Assembly (NCBI RefSeq): GCF_000319305.2
Contig: NZ_AMWJ02000001.1
Coordinates: 2,085,001 to 2,149,000, forward strand
Length of the DNA: 64,000 nt
Direction: 5' to 3'
DNA from: Pseudomonas bharatica CSV86
GTDB lineage: Bacteria; Pseudomonadota; Gammaproteobacteria; Pseudomonadales; Pseudomonadaceae
Part shown: positions 24,789 through 33,222 of the stretch, piece after piece
Layout of the letters: each line of letters begins with the position of its first letter
Numbering within the stretch: position 1 is the first letter of the stretch
Program-made: the position numbers and the translations under genes
The notes under the pieces: model-generated
What the model was told of the DNA's origin: nothing
The model's database searches: none
The model's input: the letters and a program-made list of their open reading frames with translations, nothing else

Positions 24789-24800
24789 ACCCGACAGGCA

Positions 24801-24824
24801 GCCGGACCCTGCCTGGGGTCCGGC
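24801..24824. terminator. GC hairpin after Dabb gene
   Basis: Perfect 8-bp stem GCCGGACC / GGTCCGGC with 8-nt loop, 12 bp after the stop. No T tract follows, so attenuation or RNA-end protection before the MFS gene is as likely as termination. Confidence 0.45.
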
Positions 24825-24873
24825 GCTATAACAACAAGATCCGGTTCGCTACTGGCGCCGGACGGAGACGTAC

Positions 24874-26163
24874 ATGAACAAGAAAAAGAATTACCGCTGG
24901 ACGATCCTGACGATGCTGTTCATCGCCATGATCATCAACTATGTCGATCGGGCCGCACTGTCCATCGCCATGCCCTTCATTACCCAGGAATACCATCTGA
25001 CCCCTGCCGAAAAAGGCATGATCTTCAGCAGCTTCTTCTTCGGCTATGCACTGTTCTGCTTCGTCGGCGGTTACCTGGCCGACCGCTTCGGGCCGAAGAA
25101 GGTCCTGACCTGGTCCATGAGCTTCTGGTCGGTGCTTTGCGGTTCCACCGCGCTGGCCTTCAACTTCTGGTCGCTGCTGATCGTTCGCGCCCTGTTCGGG
25201 GTAGGTGAAGGCCCGGTTTCGACCACCGCGAACAAGACCGTCAACAGCTGGTTCCCGATCAAGGAACGCGCCCGCGCCATCGGCATCAACCAGGCCGGCG
25301 GCCCGTTGGGCGGTGCGCTGGCCGGCCCGATCGTCGGTTTCCTGGCGCTGTGGCTGGGCTGGCGCGTGGCCTTTGTGGTGATCGCGGTGGTCGGCGTGCT
25401 CTGGGCCATCGCCTGGTATCGCCTGGCGACCTCGACCCCGCAGGAACACGCCAAGGTCTCGCCGGAAGAACTGGCCGAGATCAACGAAGGCCGTGTTGCC
25501 CCGGTCATGACCGCCGAGCAGGCCCCGCGCACCCCGGTGCTGCAGATCATCCTGCAACGCTCGGTGCTGGTCACCGGTGTCTCGCTGTTCTGTTACAACT
25601 ACATCCTGTATTTCTTCATGACCTGGTTCCCCAGCTACCTGATCGACGCCAAGGGCATCGACCTCAAGTCCATGAGCATCGTCACCGCGCTGCCATGGCT
25701 CGTGGGTACGGTCGGCTTCGTCTGCGGCGGCCTGCTGATCGACTGGGTGTTCAAGCGCACCGGCAAGCAGCTGTTCTCGCGCAAGGTGGTGCTGGTTACC
25801 TGCCTGCTGGTGGCGGCGGTGTGCATCGTCCTGACCGGACGGGTCGAGAGCGTCACCAGCACGGTGGCGGTGATGACCGTGGCCATCGGCTTCCTGATGC
25901 TCACCGCACCGGCCTATTGGTCGCTGATCCAGGACGCGGTGCCGGATCACCAGGTGGGCACTGCCGGCGGCTTCATGCACGGCCTGGCCAACCTCTCCGG
26001 GATCGTAGCGCCGACCGTGACCGGCTTTATCATCCAGGCCACCGGCACCTACGGCAGCGGCTTCGCCCTGGCCGGCGGCCTCGGTGTGCTGGGAGCGCTG
26101 ATCGTAGCGTTCTTCGTCGGCAAGGCGCCGGTCAAGCGCGACGCCGTGGTCGCGGCAGCCTGA
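24874..26163 (+). CDS. MFS sugar-acid transporter (ACS family)
   Basis: 429 residues, 12 predicted membrane spans. YRWTILTMLFIAMIINYVDRAALSIAMPFI is the start typical of glucarate/galactarate/hexuronate carriers (GudP, ExuT type), followed by the GYALFCFVGGYLADRFGPKK loop motif. It probably imports the acid or uronate that the cluster consumes, by proton symport. It follows a hairpin and precedes the dehydrogenase gene by 64 bp. Confidence 0.92.
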   Translation: MNKKKNYRWTILTMLFIAMIINYVDRAALSIAMPFITQEYHLTPAEKGMIFSSFFFGYALFCFVGGYLADRFGPKKVLTWSMSFWSVLCGSTALAFNFWSLLIVRALFGVGEGPVSTTANKTVNSWFPIKERARAIGINQAGGPLGGALAGPIVGFLALWLGWRVAFVVIAVVGVLWAIAWYRLATSTPQEHAKVSPEELAEINEGRVAPVMTAEQAPRTPVLQIILQRSVLVTGVSLFCYNYILYFFMTWFPSYLIDAKGIDLKSMSIVTALPWLVGTVGFVCGGLLIDWVFKRTGKQLFSRKVVLVTCLLVAAVCIVLTGRVESVTSTVAVMTVAIGFLMLTAPAYWSLIQDAVPDHQVGTAGGFMHGLANLSGIVAPTVTGFIIQATGTYGSGFALAGGLGVLGALIVAFFVGKAPVKRDAVVAAA

Positions 26164-26227
26164 TAGTAAAACGCGGCCTGCGGGCCGCAACCCGCTTGTG
26201 CAATTACCAGGATTTCAGGAATTCGCT

Positions 26228-27040
26228 ATGCCTACGCTTCTTGTCACCGGCGCCGCCGGTATCGTCGGGACCGCCCTGCGGCCCTTCCTGCGCCAGCGCT
26301 ACAGCCTGCGCCTGCTCGACCGCCAGCAAGTCGCGGACCTGCACGAAGGCGAGACCGCGGTGGTCGGCGACCTCACCGACCCGGCCTGTGTGCAGCGCGC
26401 GGTGGACGGGGTCGATGGCATCCTCCACCTGGCCTGTGCCCATGGCACCGACATCCACTTCAACAGCACCGTCGAGCCCAACTACCACGGCACCTTGTAC
26501 CTGCTTGAAGCGGCGCAGCGTTATGGCGTGAAGCGTTTCGTCTTCGCCAGCAGCCACCATGTGCTAGGCCAGTACCGCAGCGACCGGGCCGAGTTTTTCG
26601 ACGACATGCCGGTGGCCCCGGACAGCTACTACGCCCTGAGCAAGGTGTTCGGTGAAGCGGCCTGCACCACCTTCTCCCTGCGCAGCGAAGTGGCGACCTT
26701 CATCGTGCGGATCGGCAATGCCGACCCCAAGGTCTCCGACGCCCGTCGCCTGCGCATGTGGACCAGCGCCCGCGACCTGGCCCAGCTCATGCTGATCGGC
26801 CTGGAACATCCCGAGGTGCGCAACGAGATCGTCTATGGCGTCTCGGAAAGCCCCAATCCGCTGTTCCACAATAACCGCGCCCGTGCCCTTGGCTACCAGC
26901 CCCAGGACAATGCCGGCGAGCATCTGGCCGACAACTACCTGCCGTATGAAGCCATGGCCGCGGAAGGCTCGGGCCGCGACCATGTCGGCGGTGCGTACGC
27001 CGGCGTGCCCCTGGCTTCGCTGCTGGAGAACCCGCAATGA
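26228..27040 (+). CDS. NAD-dependent epimerase/dehydratase, uronate-dehydrogenase-like
   Basis: 270 residues from ATG 26228. Extended-SDR features: TGAAGIVGTALRPFL (glycine-rich NAD loop), DLTDPACVQRAVDGVDGILHLA, FASSHHVLG and the catalytic YALSK. The short C-terminal domain and the SSHHVLGQY segment resemble uronate dehydrogenase, which oxidises a uronic acid (or aldose) at C1 to the aldarolactone. In this setting it would make the lactone from the imported sugar. Overlaps the next gene by ATGA. Confidence 0.88.
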   Translation: MPTLLVTGAAGIVGTALRPFLRQRYSLRLLDRQQVADLHEGETAVVGDLTDPACVQRAVDGVDGILHLACAHGTDIHFNSTVEPNYHGTLYLLEAAQRYGVKRFVFASSHHVLGQYRSDRAEFFDDMPVAPDSYYALSKVFGEAACTTFSLRSEVATFIVRIGNADPKVSDARRLRMWTSARDLAQLMLIGLEHPEVRNEIVYGVSESPNPLFHNNRARALGYQPQDNAGEHLADNYLPYEAMAAEGSGRDHVGGAYAGVPLASLLENPQ

Positions 27041-28128
27041 AGATCGTCCGCATCGACACGCAGATCGTGGAAATCCCGTTCCACGATGGCGGCAAGGGCC
27101 AGGGCATCACCCCGACCACCTGGAATACCCTGGAAAACGTGCTGGTCCGCATCGAGGACGAGCAGGGCAATGTCGGCTGGGGCGATGCCTTCGGCTATTT
27201 CGTCGCCAACGCCACCAAGGCCCTGATAGACCGTTTGATCACGCCGCTGCTGCTGAACCGCGAGATCACCGATATCGCCGCGTTCAACCAGGAACTGCAA
27301 CTGCGCCTGCACCTGTTCGGGCGCTATGGCGTGACCCTGTTCGCCATCTCCGGCATCGATATCGCCCTGTGGGACCTGGCAGCGCGCCGGCGCAACCTGC
27401 CGCTGCATCGCCTGCTCGGCGAGGCGGTGCGCGAGAGCGTGCCGGCCTATGCCAGCCTGGTCCGCTATTCCGACAACGAGGTGGCCCCGGCCATCTGCGA
27501 AAAGGCCCTGGAGATGGGCTTCAGCGATATCAAGCTGCATGAAGTCACGCTCGACGAGATCGCCGCCTGCCGCCGCGCCATCGGCGACGACGTGCCGCTG
27601 GCCACTGACGTCAATTGCGGCTGGAAGGTCAGCGATACACGCGACTGGCTGCCGGCACTGCGTGACCTCAAGCTGGCGTGGCTGGAAGAACCGATCTTCC
27701 CGCCGGAAGACTTCGCCACCCTGGCCAGTTTGCGCGGGCAGGGCGTGCCGTTGTCGGCGGGGGAGAACTGGTGCACTGCAGTGCAGTTCGAACAGGCCCT
27801 GGCGACGGGCGCGGTGGATTCGATCCAGCCCAGCGTGACCAAGGTCGGCGGTATTTCCGAATGCCTGCGCATCGGCGAACTGGCGCGCCAGCGCGACGCG
27901 GTGGTGCTGCCGCACTGCCCGTACTTCGGCCCCGGCCTGATCGCCACCCTGCACCTGGCGGCTGTCCAGCCGTGGGTGCCGCAGGTGGAATACCTGTTCG
28001 TCGAGCCGGCAGGCTGGCTATATCCGGTGGAGTCGCTGCGCAGCGGCAACCAGTTGCAGATCCCGCAAGGCGCGGGCCTGGGGCTGGACATCGATCAGCA
28101 GGTGATCGAGCGCTTGCGCCGCAACTGA
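27037..28128 (+). CDS. Enolase-superfamily sugar-acid dehydratase (MR/MLE type)
   Basis: 363 residues. Catalytic and metal residues are all present: K166-L-H168 on strand two, Asp191 and Asn193 in TDVNCGW, E217/E218 in LEEP, Glu243 in SAGEN, and His293 in LPHCPYFG. The K-x-H pair in place of K-x-K and the His293 arrangement fit an acid-sugar dehydratase giving a 2-keto-3-deoxy acid, not a muconate cycloisomerase. It overlaps the SDR gene, so oxidation and dehydration are coupled. Substrate (aldonate or aldarate, stereochemistry) cannot be read from sequence. Confidence 0.9.
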   Translation: MKIVRIDTQIVEIPFHDGGKGQGITPTTWNTLENVLVRIEDEQGNVGWGDAFGYFVANATKALIDRLITPLLLNREITDIAAFNQELQLRLHLFGRYGVTLFAISGIDIALWDLAARRRNLPLHRLLGEAVRESVPAYASLVRYSDNEVAPAICEKALEMGFSDIKLHEVTLDEIAACRRAIGDDVPLATDVNCGWKVSDTRDWLPALRDLKLAWLEEPIFPPEDFATLASLRGQGVPLSAGENWCTAVQFEQALATGAVDSIQPSVTKVGGISECLRIGELARQRDAVVLPHCPYFGPGLIATLHLAAVQPWVPQVEYLFVEPAGWLYPVESLRSGNQLQIPQGAGLGLDIDQQVIERLRRN

Positions 28129-28158
28129 GCGGCTTTCTCGTCCTTTGGCTTTCAACCT

Positions 28159-28180
28159 CCGCCACGCTTCGGCGTGGCGG
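28159..28180. other. Perfect hairpin with TTCG loop
   Basis: A 9-bp stem CCGCCACGC / GCGTGGCGG closed by TTCG, a very stable RNA tetraloop. It lies between the dehydratase and aldose epimerase genes. No T tract follows, so it probably adjusts mRNA stability within the operon rather than ending it. Confidence 0.6.
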
Positions 28181-28221
28181 CAGGGGCTTGTCGTGCCCGC
28201 TTCGGGGTAACGGAGGGTGTC

Positions 28222-29085
28222 ATGCAACGTGTCGAACTGAACAACGCCATCTGGAAACTGGCCTTGCTGCCGGCGTGGGGCGGGCGTATCGCTTCGCTCA
28301 GCGCGGACGGGCTGGAGTTGCTGCTGCCGATCACCAGTGAGTCCTTCGACCCGCTGGACTGGCCGCGGGCCGGGGGCTATCCGCTGTTTCCTTATTCCAA
28401 CCGCATCCGTAAGGCGCGCCTGGCATTCAACGGCGTCGAGCATCGTCTGCCGGCCCACCACGCGGCCTTGCCGCACACCCTGCATGGCGTGAGTCATACC
28501 CAGCCATGGCAAGTAGTCAGCGCCGGAGCCGACAGGGCGCTGATCCGCTGCGATTACCAGGGCCAGCACTGGCCCTGGGCGTTTCGTGCCGAGCAGGAAT
28601 TTGCGCTGGAGGGCCCTCGCTTGCGGGTCACCCTGCGCCTTGTCAACCAGGGCGAGACGCCGATGCCGGCCGGGCTCGGGCTGCATCCGTACTTCCAGCG
28701 TCATCCCGGGATGCGCGTGGAATACCGGGTCGGGCGTGAATGGCAGATCGATGCCGACTACCTCGCTACCGGCAGCTACCTGGACGCACCGAAAACCCTG
28801 CAGATCGCCGCCGACAACGGCGAGGCGGTCGCCCATTACCAGTCGCGCTGGGACGGCAAGCTAAAGGTGGACTATCCGCAGGGTACGCTGGAGCTGCACA
28901 GCGATCTGACCCACATGGTTGCCTTCGCCCCCGCAGGCCTGGGCTACCTGTGCCTGGAGCCGGTTTCCCATCTGGCCGACGCCTTCAACCGCCCCAGAGC
29001 GGAGTGGACCGAGGTCGGCACCCATGAACTGGCCCCGGGAGAGGCCCTGGAGACGACCCTGACGTTTATCTGGCACGGGCGCTGA
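28222..29085 (+). CDS. Aldose 1-epimerase family protein
   Basis: 287 residues from ATG 28222, with GGAGG five to six bases upstream. Galactose-mutarotase fold: WPRAGGYPLFPYSNRIRKARL holds the substrate Arg segment, LPHTLHGVSHTQPW the first catalytic His, and GLGLHPYFQRHPG the second. Interconverts sugar anomers, supplying the anomer that the C1 dehydrogenase uses. Its presence says the pathway starts from a reducing sugar or uronate rather than an already-oxidised acid. Confidence 0.9.
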   Translation: MQRVELNNAIWKLALLPAWGGRIASLSADGLELLLPITSESFDPLDWPRAGGYPLFPYSNRIRKARLAFNGVEHRLPAHHAALPHTLHGVSHTQPWQVVSAGADRALIRCDYQGQHWPWAFRAEQEFALEGPRLRVTLRLVNQGETPMPAGLGLHPYFQRHPGMRVEYRVGREWQIDADYLATGSYLDAPKTLQIAADNGEAVAHYQSRWDGKLKVDYPQGTLELHSDLTHMVAFAPAGLGYLCLEPVSHLADAFNRPRAEWTEVGTHELAPGEALETTLTFIWHGR

Positions 29086-29135
29086 GCCCGGCAGCGCGTT
29101 ACCGATCCATCACCCCTAAAAAGAGAACAACAACA

Positions 29136-30416
29136 ATGAAATCATCCTCGTACGGGGCGGGCTTCGCTCGCTCGGCAAAACCCCTGACACTGCTGCTGGG
29201 CCTGGCGCCGCTGGGCGCCCATGCGGCGTTCTTCGAAGATGCCAAGGCCAACCTGACCCTGCGCAACTTCTACTACAACCACGACCTGCGCGACTCCACC
29301 AAGCCCGCGCAATCCAAGCTGGAGGAGTGGGCCCAGGGCTTCATCCTCAAGGGTGAATCGGGCTACACCGAGGGTACCATCGGCGTGGGCGTGGACTTCT
29401 ACGCCGGGCTTGGCCTGAAGCTGGACTCTTCACCGTCGCGCAGTGGCACTGCCTTGCTGCCGGGCGCCTACGACCGTGCCGGCGGCCCGCGCAATGCCGA
29501 TCCGCGTTCGGTGGACGAGTTTTCCGAAGCCACGGCCGCGCTCAAGTTCAAGTATTCGAAAAGCGAGCTGAAGGTAGGCGGGCTGTTCCCGAAGATCCCC
29601 CTGGTCAGCTCCGGCGACGCGCGCCTGCTGCCGCAGTTCTTCGAAGGCGCCATGCTCGATGTAAAGGAGATCGACAACCTCGACCTCAGCGTCGGCCAGA
29701 TGCGCCAGGTCAACCAGCGTGAATTTGCAGGCGCCCGGGATATCCAGGTGGGCAACTACTACAGCGTGTTCAGCGACCGCTTCAATTACCTCGGTGGCAC
29801 CTGGCGGATTACCCCGCAATGGTCGGCGGGGCTGTGGGGCGGGCGGCTGGAGGATGTCTACCAGCAGAACCTCGCTACCGTCACCCATACGCAGAAGCTC
29901 GGTGACTGGAACCTGTCCGGAACGCTCAACTACCTCGACACCGGTGAGTCCGGCGCCGAGAAGGCCGGCAAGCTGGACAGCCGCATGACCTCCGGAATGC
30001 TCAGCGCCACTCTCGGGCCGCAGACCTTCCGCGTCGGTTACCAGTACAACGCCGGTGACAGCGCGTTGCCGTTCATCCACGACACCGACCTGCCAGCGGC
30101 GGCCAACGCCGTGCAGGTGCTGCGTTTCGACCGCGCCCAGGAGCGTTCCTGGCAGGCGCGCTACGACCTCGACTTCGCCTCGCTGGGCGTGCCGGGACTG
30201 GTGGCCTTCGCCCGATACGTCAAGGGCGACAACTTCAAGGTGGCGGGCGAGGACGGCAGCGAGTGGGAGCGCAATATCGACATCACCTACACCGTGCAGG
30301 ACGGGCCGCTGAAGAACCTTGCCCTGCGCCTGCGCAATGTCCAGTTGCAAGGCGATGCCACCGGGCGCCGGGATGAAAACCGGGTGATTCTGGCGTATAC
30401 CTTGCCGTTGTTCTGA
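29136..30416 (+). CDS. OprD-family outer-membrane porin
   Basis: 426 residues with signal peptide ending GAHA|AFFEDAK. The mature start (FFEDAKANLTLRNFYYNHDLRD) and the tail NRVILAYTLPLF are characteristic of OprD/OpdK-type substrate-specific channels, 18-stranded barrels for small anionic nutrients. As last gene of the sugar-acid cluster it supplies the outer-membrane step; a terminator follows. Confidence 0.93.
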   Translation: MKSSSYGAGFARSAKPLTLLLGLAPLGAHAAFFEDAKANLTLRNFYYNHDLRDSTKPAQSKLEEWAQGFILKGESGYTEGTIGVGVDFYAGLGLKLDSSPSRSGTALLPGAYDRAGGPRNADPRSVDEFSEATAALKFKYSKSELKVGGLFPKIPLVSSGDARLLPQFFEGAMLDVKEIDNLDLSVGQMRQVNQREFAGARDIQVGNYYSVFSDRFNYLGGTWRITPQWSAGLWGGRLEDVYQQNLATVTHTQKLGDWNLSGTLNYLDTGESGAEKAGKLDSRMTSGMLSATLGPQTFRVGYQYNAGDSALPFIHDTDLPAAANAVQVLRFDRAQERSWQARYDLDFASLGVPGLVAFARYVKGDNFKVAGEDGSEWERNIDITYTVQDGPLKNLALRLRNVQLQGDATGRRDENRVILAYTLPLF

Positions 30417-30433
30417 CCTTTGTCTTGAACCCT

Positions 30434-30471
30434 GCCGCTGCCCTGGAACGGGCGGCGGCTTTTGCGTTTTT
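30434..30471 (+). terminator. Rho-independent terminator after the porin gene
   Basis: 10-bp stem GCCGCTGCCC / GGGCGGCGGC (one G-T pair), 6-nt loop, followed by TTTTGCGTTTTT. It closes the OprD transcript 18 bp after the stop. Confidence 0.8.
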
Positions 30472-30482
30472 GGAGTGTTGTC

Positions 30483-31406
30483 ATGAGTTATCGCCTTGAT
30501 CCTGAAATCCAGGCCTATGTCGAGGCATGCCAGCGGTTTGTGCCTCTCGATGACAGTATCCAGGCACGGCGGGAGGCGTTTCTGCGGGCTTGTCGGGCCT
30601 GCACGCCCGAGGCGCCGGTAGGCTGGTCTATCGCAGACCGGGTGCTGGATGGCGTGAGGCTTCGGGTCTACAAGCCAGCGGGACCGGTACCGCATGGTGG
30701 CTGGCCAACGTTGCTGTATCTGCATGGTGGTGGGTGGAACCTGGGTAACCTGGACACCCATGACTGGTTTGCCTATGCGCTTGGGCGAAGGGTGTCGGTG
30801 GCGATCGTGGCGGTGGAGTACCGGTTGGCGCCGGAACATTGCTATCCGGCGCCGCTGGAGGATTGCATGGGTGCATGGAATGGCTTGCGCGAAGGGCGGG
30901 TCGATGCGGCGCTGAGTCGCGAGCGGCTGATCGTCGGTGGTGACAGCGCTGGCGGGACCTTGGCTGCCGGGCTGTGCATGGCGCTGCGTCGTGACGGCCG
31001 GCCGCAGCCGTTGGGGCAGTTGCTGATCTATCCGGTGCTCACGGCACGGGAGCATCTGCCGTCGATGAGCGAGCATGCCGAGGCACCGTTGATGACAGTG
31101 GCGGGATTGCGGCGGTCGTTGGCGGGGTTTCTGCCGCAACAGAGTGATTGGCAGGATCCTTGTGCCATGCCGCTGGAGGCAGAGAATTTCAGCGGGCTGG
31201 CGCCGGCGTTCATTGCCGTGGCCGGGGTGGATCCGTTGCGGGATCACGGGCTGGCTTATGCGGCGGCGCTTGTAGGGGCGGGAGGCGAAGCCAAGGTCGA
31301 GGTGGTAGCGGGCTTGGTTCACTCCGGACTGCGCGCCTTCGGCGTGAAACGGGTAGAGCAGTTATGGGATTGCCTGGGTGCGATGGCCTTGCAGTATCTA
31401 GCCTGA
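30483..31406 (+). CDS. Alpha/beta hydrolase, HSL-type esterase
   Basis: 307 residues from ATG 30483, with GGAG seven bases upstream. Oxyanion-hole motif LYLHGGGWNLG near residue 85, nucleophile VGGDSAGGTLAAG near 157, Asp in AGVDPLRDHG and His in GLVHSGLRAF complete the triad. Soluble esterase/lipase-type enzyme of the hormone-sensitive lipase family. It is separated from the sugar cluster by a terminator and runs directly into a REPIN; codon composition is slightly less GC-biased than its neighbours. Substrate unknown. Confidence 0.9.
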   Translation: MSYRLDPEIQAYVEACQRFVPLDDSIQARREAFLRACRACTPEAPVGWSIADRVLDGVRLRVYKPAGPVPHGGWPTLLYLHGGGWNLGNLDTHDWFAYALGRRVSVAIVAVEYRLAPEHCYPAPLEDCMGAWNGLREGRVDAALSRERLIVGGDSAGGTLAAGLCMALRRDGRPQPLGQLLIYPVLTAREHLPSMSEHAEAPLMTVAGLRRSLAGFLPQQSDWQDPCAMPLEAENFSGLAPAFIAVAGVDPLRDHGLAYAAALVGAGGEAKVEVVAGLVHSGLRAFGVKRVEQLWDCLGAMALQYLA

Positions 31407-31508
31407 CGATGCGGACCTTGTGGGAGCTGGCTTGCCAGCGATTACGTCGGTGAATTCACCATCGCTATCGCTGGCAAGCCAGCTCCCACAGGGTCCGCAT
31501 CGAATCAA
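31401..31508. repeat. REPIN variant with conserved flanks, copy A
   Basis: Begins inside the hydrolase stop region. The REP arms are in reverse order to most copies, and the loop GTGAATTCACCATCGCTATC plus the outer flanks (GCCTGACGA, CGAATCAA) are shared with copy B at 32063-32170, so the two are duplicates of a 108-bp unit. Confidence 0.85.
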
Positions 31509-31545
31509 CTGGCTCAGCCAGGAGCCTGCTCTGCTGTCCCTCGCA

Positions 31546-31701
31546 TCATCGATTCCGCCAACGTCCGGGATGATGGACCAGTGCTTCGTCGACATCGGCA
31601 CCGGCGCAGACGGCGAACAGCGGGGAATGGTGGCCGTCGCAGGCGGAAAAGCGGGTGTGGACGGTGACGGCACGGGGTGGATCGGGGACGATCTTTTTCA
31701 T
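31546..31701 (-). CDS. DUF3077-like small protein, truncated
   Basis: 51 residues from ATG 31701 (AAGGA seven bases upstream): MKKIVPDPPRAVTVHTRFSA, then LFAVCAGADVDEALVHH. The start and the D-x-D-E-A-L-V-H segment resemble the DUF3077 small proteins common in Pseudomonas, which usually continue for another 40 residues of helix; here the frame ends after HHPGRWRNR, so this is probably a truncated or frameshifted copy. No function is known. Confidence 0.5.
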   Translation of the reverse strand: MKKIVPDPPRAVTVHTRFSACDGHHSPLFAVCAGADVDEALVHHPGRWRNR

Positions 31702-32062
31702 GAGCATTTCCTTTTGCGAAAAGGGGCTGCTACACGCGGCTGTCAAACGGCGGGTGGCAGCTGTACGTGGGTTGACAGACCGAGGCAAAAGGAAAACCCG
31801 GCGCGCACGAGTGCGCCCCACATACAGCCGCCATAACACGGAGCCAGGCGCTTGGCGCCCGAGCAAGGTGAGGATGGTGCTGGGGGAATCTTTTACCTTC
31901 GGCCTGTCAAAGCCGGTCGCCAGACATCAACGACGGCAGCAAGACTAGGCAGCGTTTCCCCGGCACGCAACAGCTGATAAGCCGCGGAAGTATGCTTGGG
32001 AAATTGCCTACAAGAAAGTCGGAAATCGGTGAAGTTTCGTTGCCTGATATGGCGGGAAGCCG

Positions 32063-32170
32063 GCCTGACGACACGGACCCTGTGGGAGCTGGCTTGCCAG
32101 CGATGACGCCGGTGAATTCACCACCGCTATCGCTGGCAAGCCAGCTCCCACAGGGGCCGCGGCGAATCAA
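32063..32170. repeat. REPIN variant with conserved flanks, copy B
   Basis: 108-bp unit closely similar to copy A 660 bp away, including loop GTGAATTCACCACCGCTATC and outer flanks. Between the copies (31702-32062) I see no supported gene. Confidence 0.85.
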
Positions 32171-32231
32171 GCAAAGGGTGGCAACTGTACCTTTCTGTAA
32201 TGGCTTAGCAGCCTTGATTGTCCTACCCGGA

Positions 32232-32452
32232 TCACCGCGCTCTTGAAATCACCCCCACCATGTACTGATTCAAATCCCGGAAATCCTGAACCTTCCAGGT
32301 AAACGGCGGCATCTTCACGCCATTTTCCTGCAAGGTCTTCGGAATCAGATTGCCGTTGAGTCGGAGCCGTTGGCAGGGTCGGCAATCGACAGTGAGGCAT
32401 GGGGCAGGGTCAGAAGGCCCAGCAGGGCGATGCAGGTCTTATTGATGTTCAT
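32232..32452 (-). pseudogene. Small secreted protein, one-base frameshift
   Basis: ATG 32452 opens a signal peptide (MNINKTCIALLGLLTLPHAS, then LSIADPANGSD). That frame stops early, but adding one base near 32360 joins it to LNGNLIPKTLQENGVKMPPF followed by TWKVQDFRDLNQYMVGVISR, giving a periplasmic protein of about 73 residues. The span is 221 nt, one short of a multiple of three. No family recognised and no clear ribosome-binding site, so confidence is limited. Confidence 0.45.
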
Positions 32453-32649
32453 CGGCTTGGCAGTCCATGGCGGCTCGAAAGGCCGGGTAATCCGTAGGGC
32501 GGCCTTTATTGCATATTTTCCCGACCATGCAAGACGAAATCGGTCTTTGCCGTTTAGAAACAACTCTTCTGGCTGCTACCGATAGGTGACGCTGGCTAGG
32601 CCCTTGGCGATTTCCTATACTCCCGCCGCTTATCGTTTGAGGAATCGCC

Positions 32650-33222
32650 ATGCTTTCGCCTGCCGCCATCCGGGACAACCTGAAAGGTTGGGTCACCACC
32701 CATCTCTCCAAGGACGTCAATGATGTGCTTATCGAGGAGCTGGGGTTCGTCAACCGGCAGGAAGGGCGGTCCGTCGACATGACCTTCCGGGCGGATCTTG
32801 CAGTTGCCAATGGCCGCCTTGTCGCTTTTGAAATCAAATCCGGTGCCGATACGTTGAAACGCTGGCCGAGCCAGTGTGATGCCTATTTCAACGTCTTCGA
32901 TGAGGTGTGGCTGTGTACCCATGGCCGCCATCTTGAGAAGGCACTCGAGGTCACGCCCAAAGGCGTCGGCATTCTTGTTGCTGATGACCTGGGAGGGCTC
33001 GTGTTGTTGCGCAATGCTAAGCCTAATCGCCAAGCCAATGCCTACGACCTCACTGGTCTGCTCTGGCGTGAGGAGTTGGATGCCTTGTGCGAGCAAAACG
33101 GTATCGTTGTGAAAAAGAAGGAGACCAAGGCGGAAGTCCGCGGCAAGGTCTCCGGATCTGTTCCTATCGACTCGATTCGCAGTTGTGTACTGGCTTGTCT
33201 CAAGGACCGTAAGGGCGGCTAG
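32650..33222 (+). CDS. sce7726-family protein, PD-(D/E)XK-like
   Basis: 190 residues from ATG 32650 (GAGGA eight bases upstream; TATACT about 30 bp upstream may be the -10). A restriction-endonuclease-like core is visible: Asp49 in FRADLAVANG, then E61-I-K63 in VAFEIKSGADT. The family is known mainly as a neighbour of sce7725/beta-family genes, with a suspected but unproven role against phages or plasmids. Its stop overlaps the stop of the convergent beta-family gene. GC content drops in this region relative to the flanks. Confidence 0.8.
   Translation: MLSPAAIRDNLKGWVTTHLSKDVNDVLIEELGFVNRQEGRSVDMTFRADLAVANGRLVAFEIKSGADTLKRWPSQCDAYFNVFDEVWLCTHGRHLEKALEVTPKGVGILVADDLGGLVLLRNAKPNRQANAYDLTGLLWREELDALCEQNGIVVKKKETKAEVRGKVSGSVPIDSIRSCVLACLKDRKGG

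Noticed and set aside
28159..28180. TTCG-loop hairpin as a rho-independent terminator.
   Set aside because: No T tract on either side and the next gene continues the same pathway; more likely an mRNA stability element.
31868..32062. Protein-like minus-strand peptide between the REPIN copies (AYQLLRAGETLPSLAAVV).
   Set aside because: No start codon or ribosome-binding site in frame; cannot be distinguished from chance or a degraded gene.
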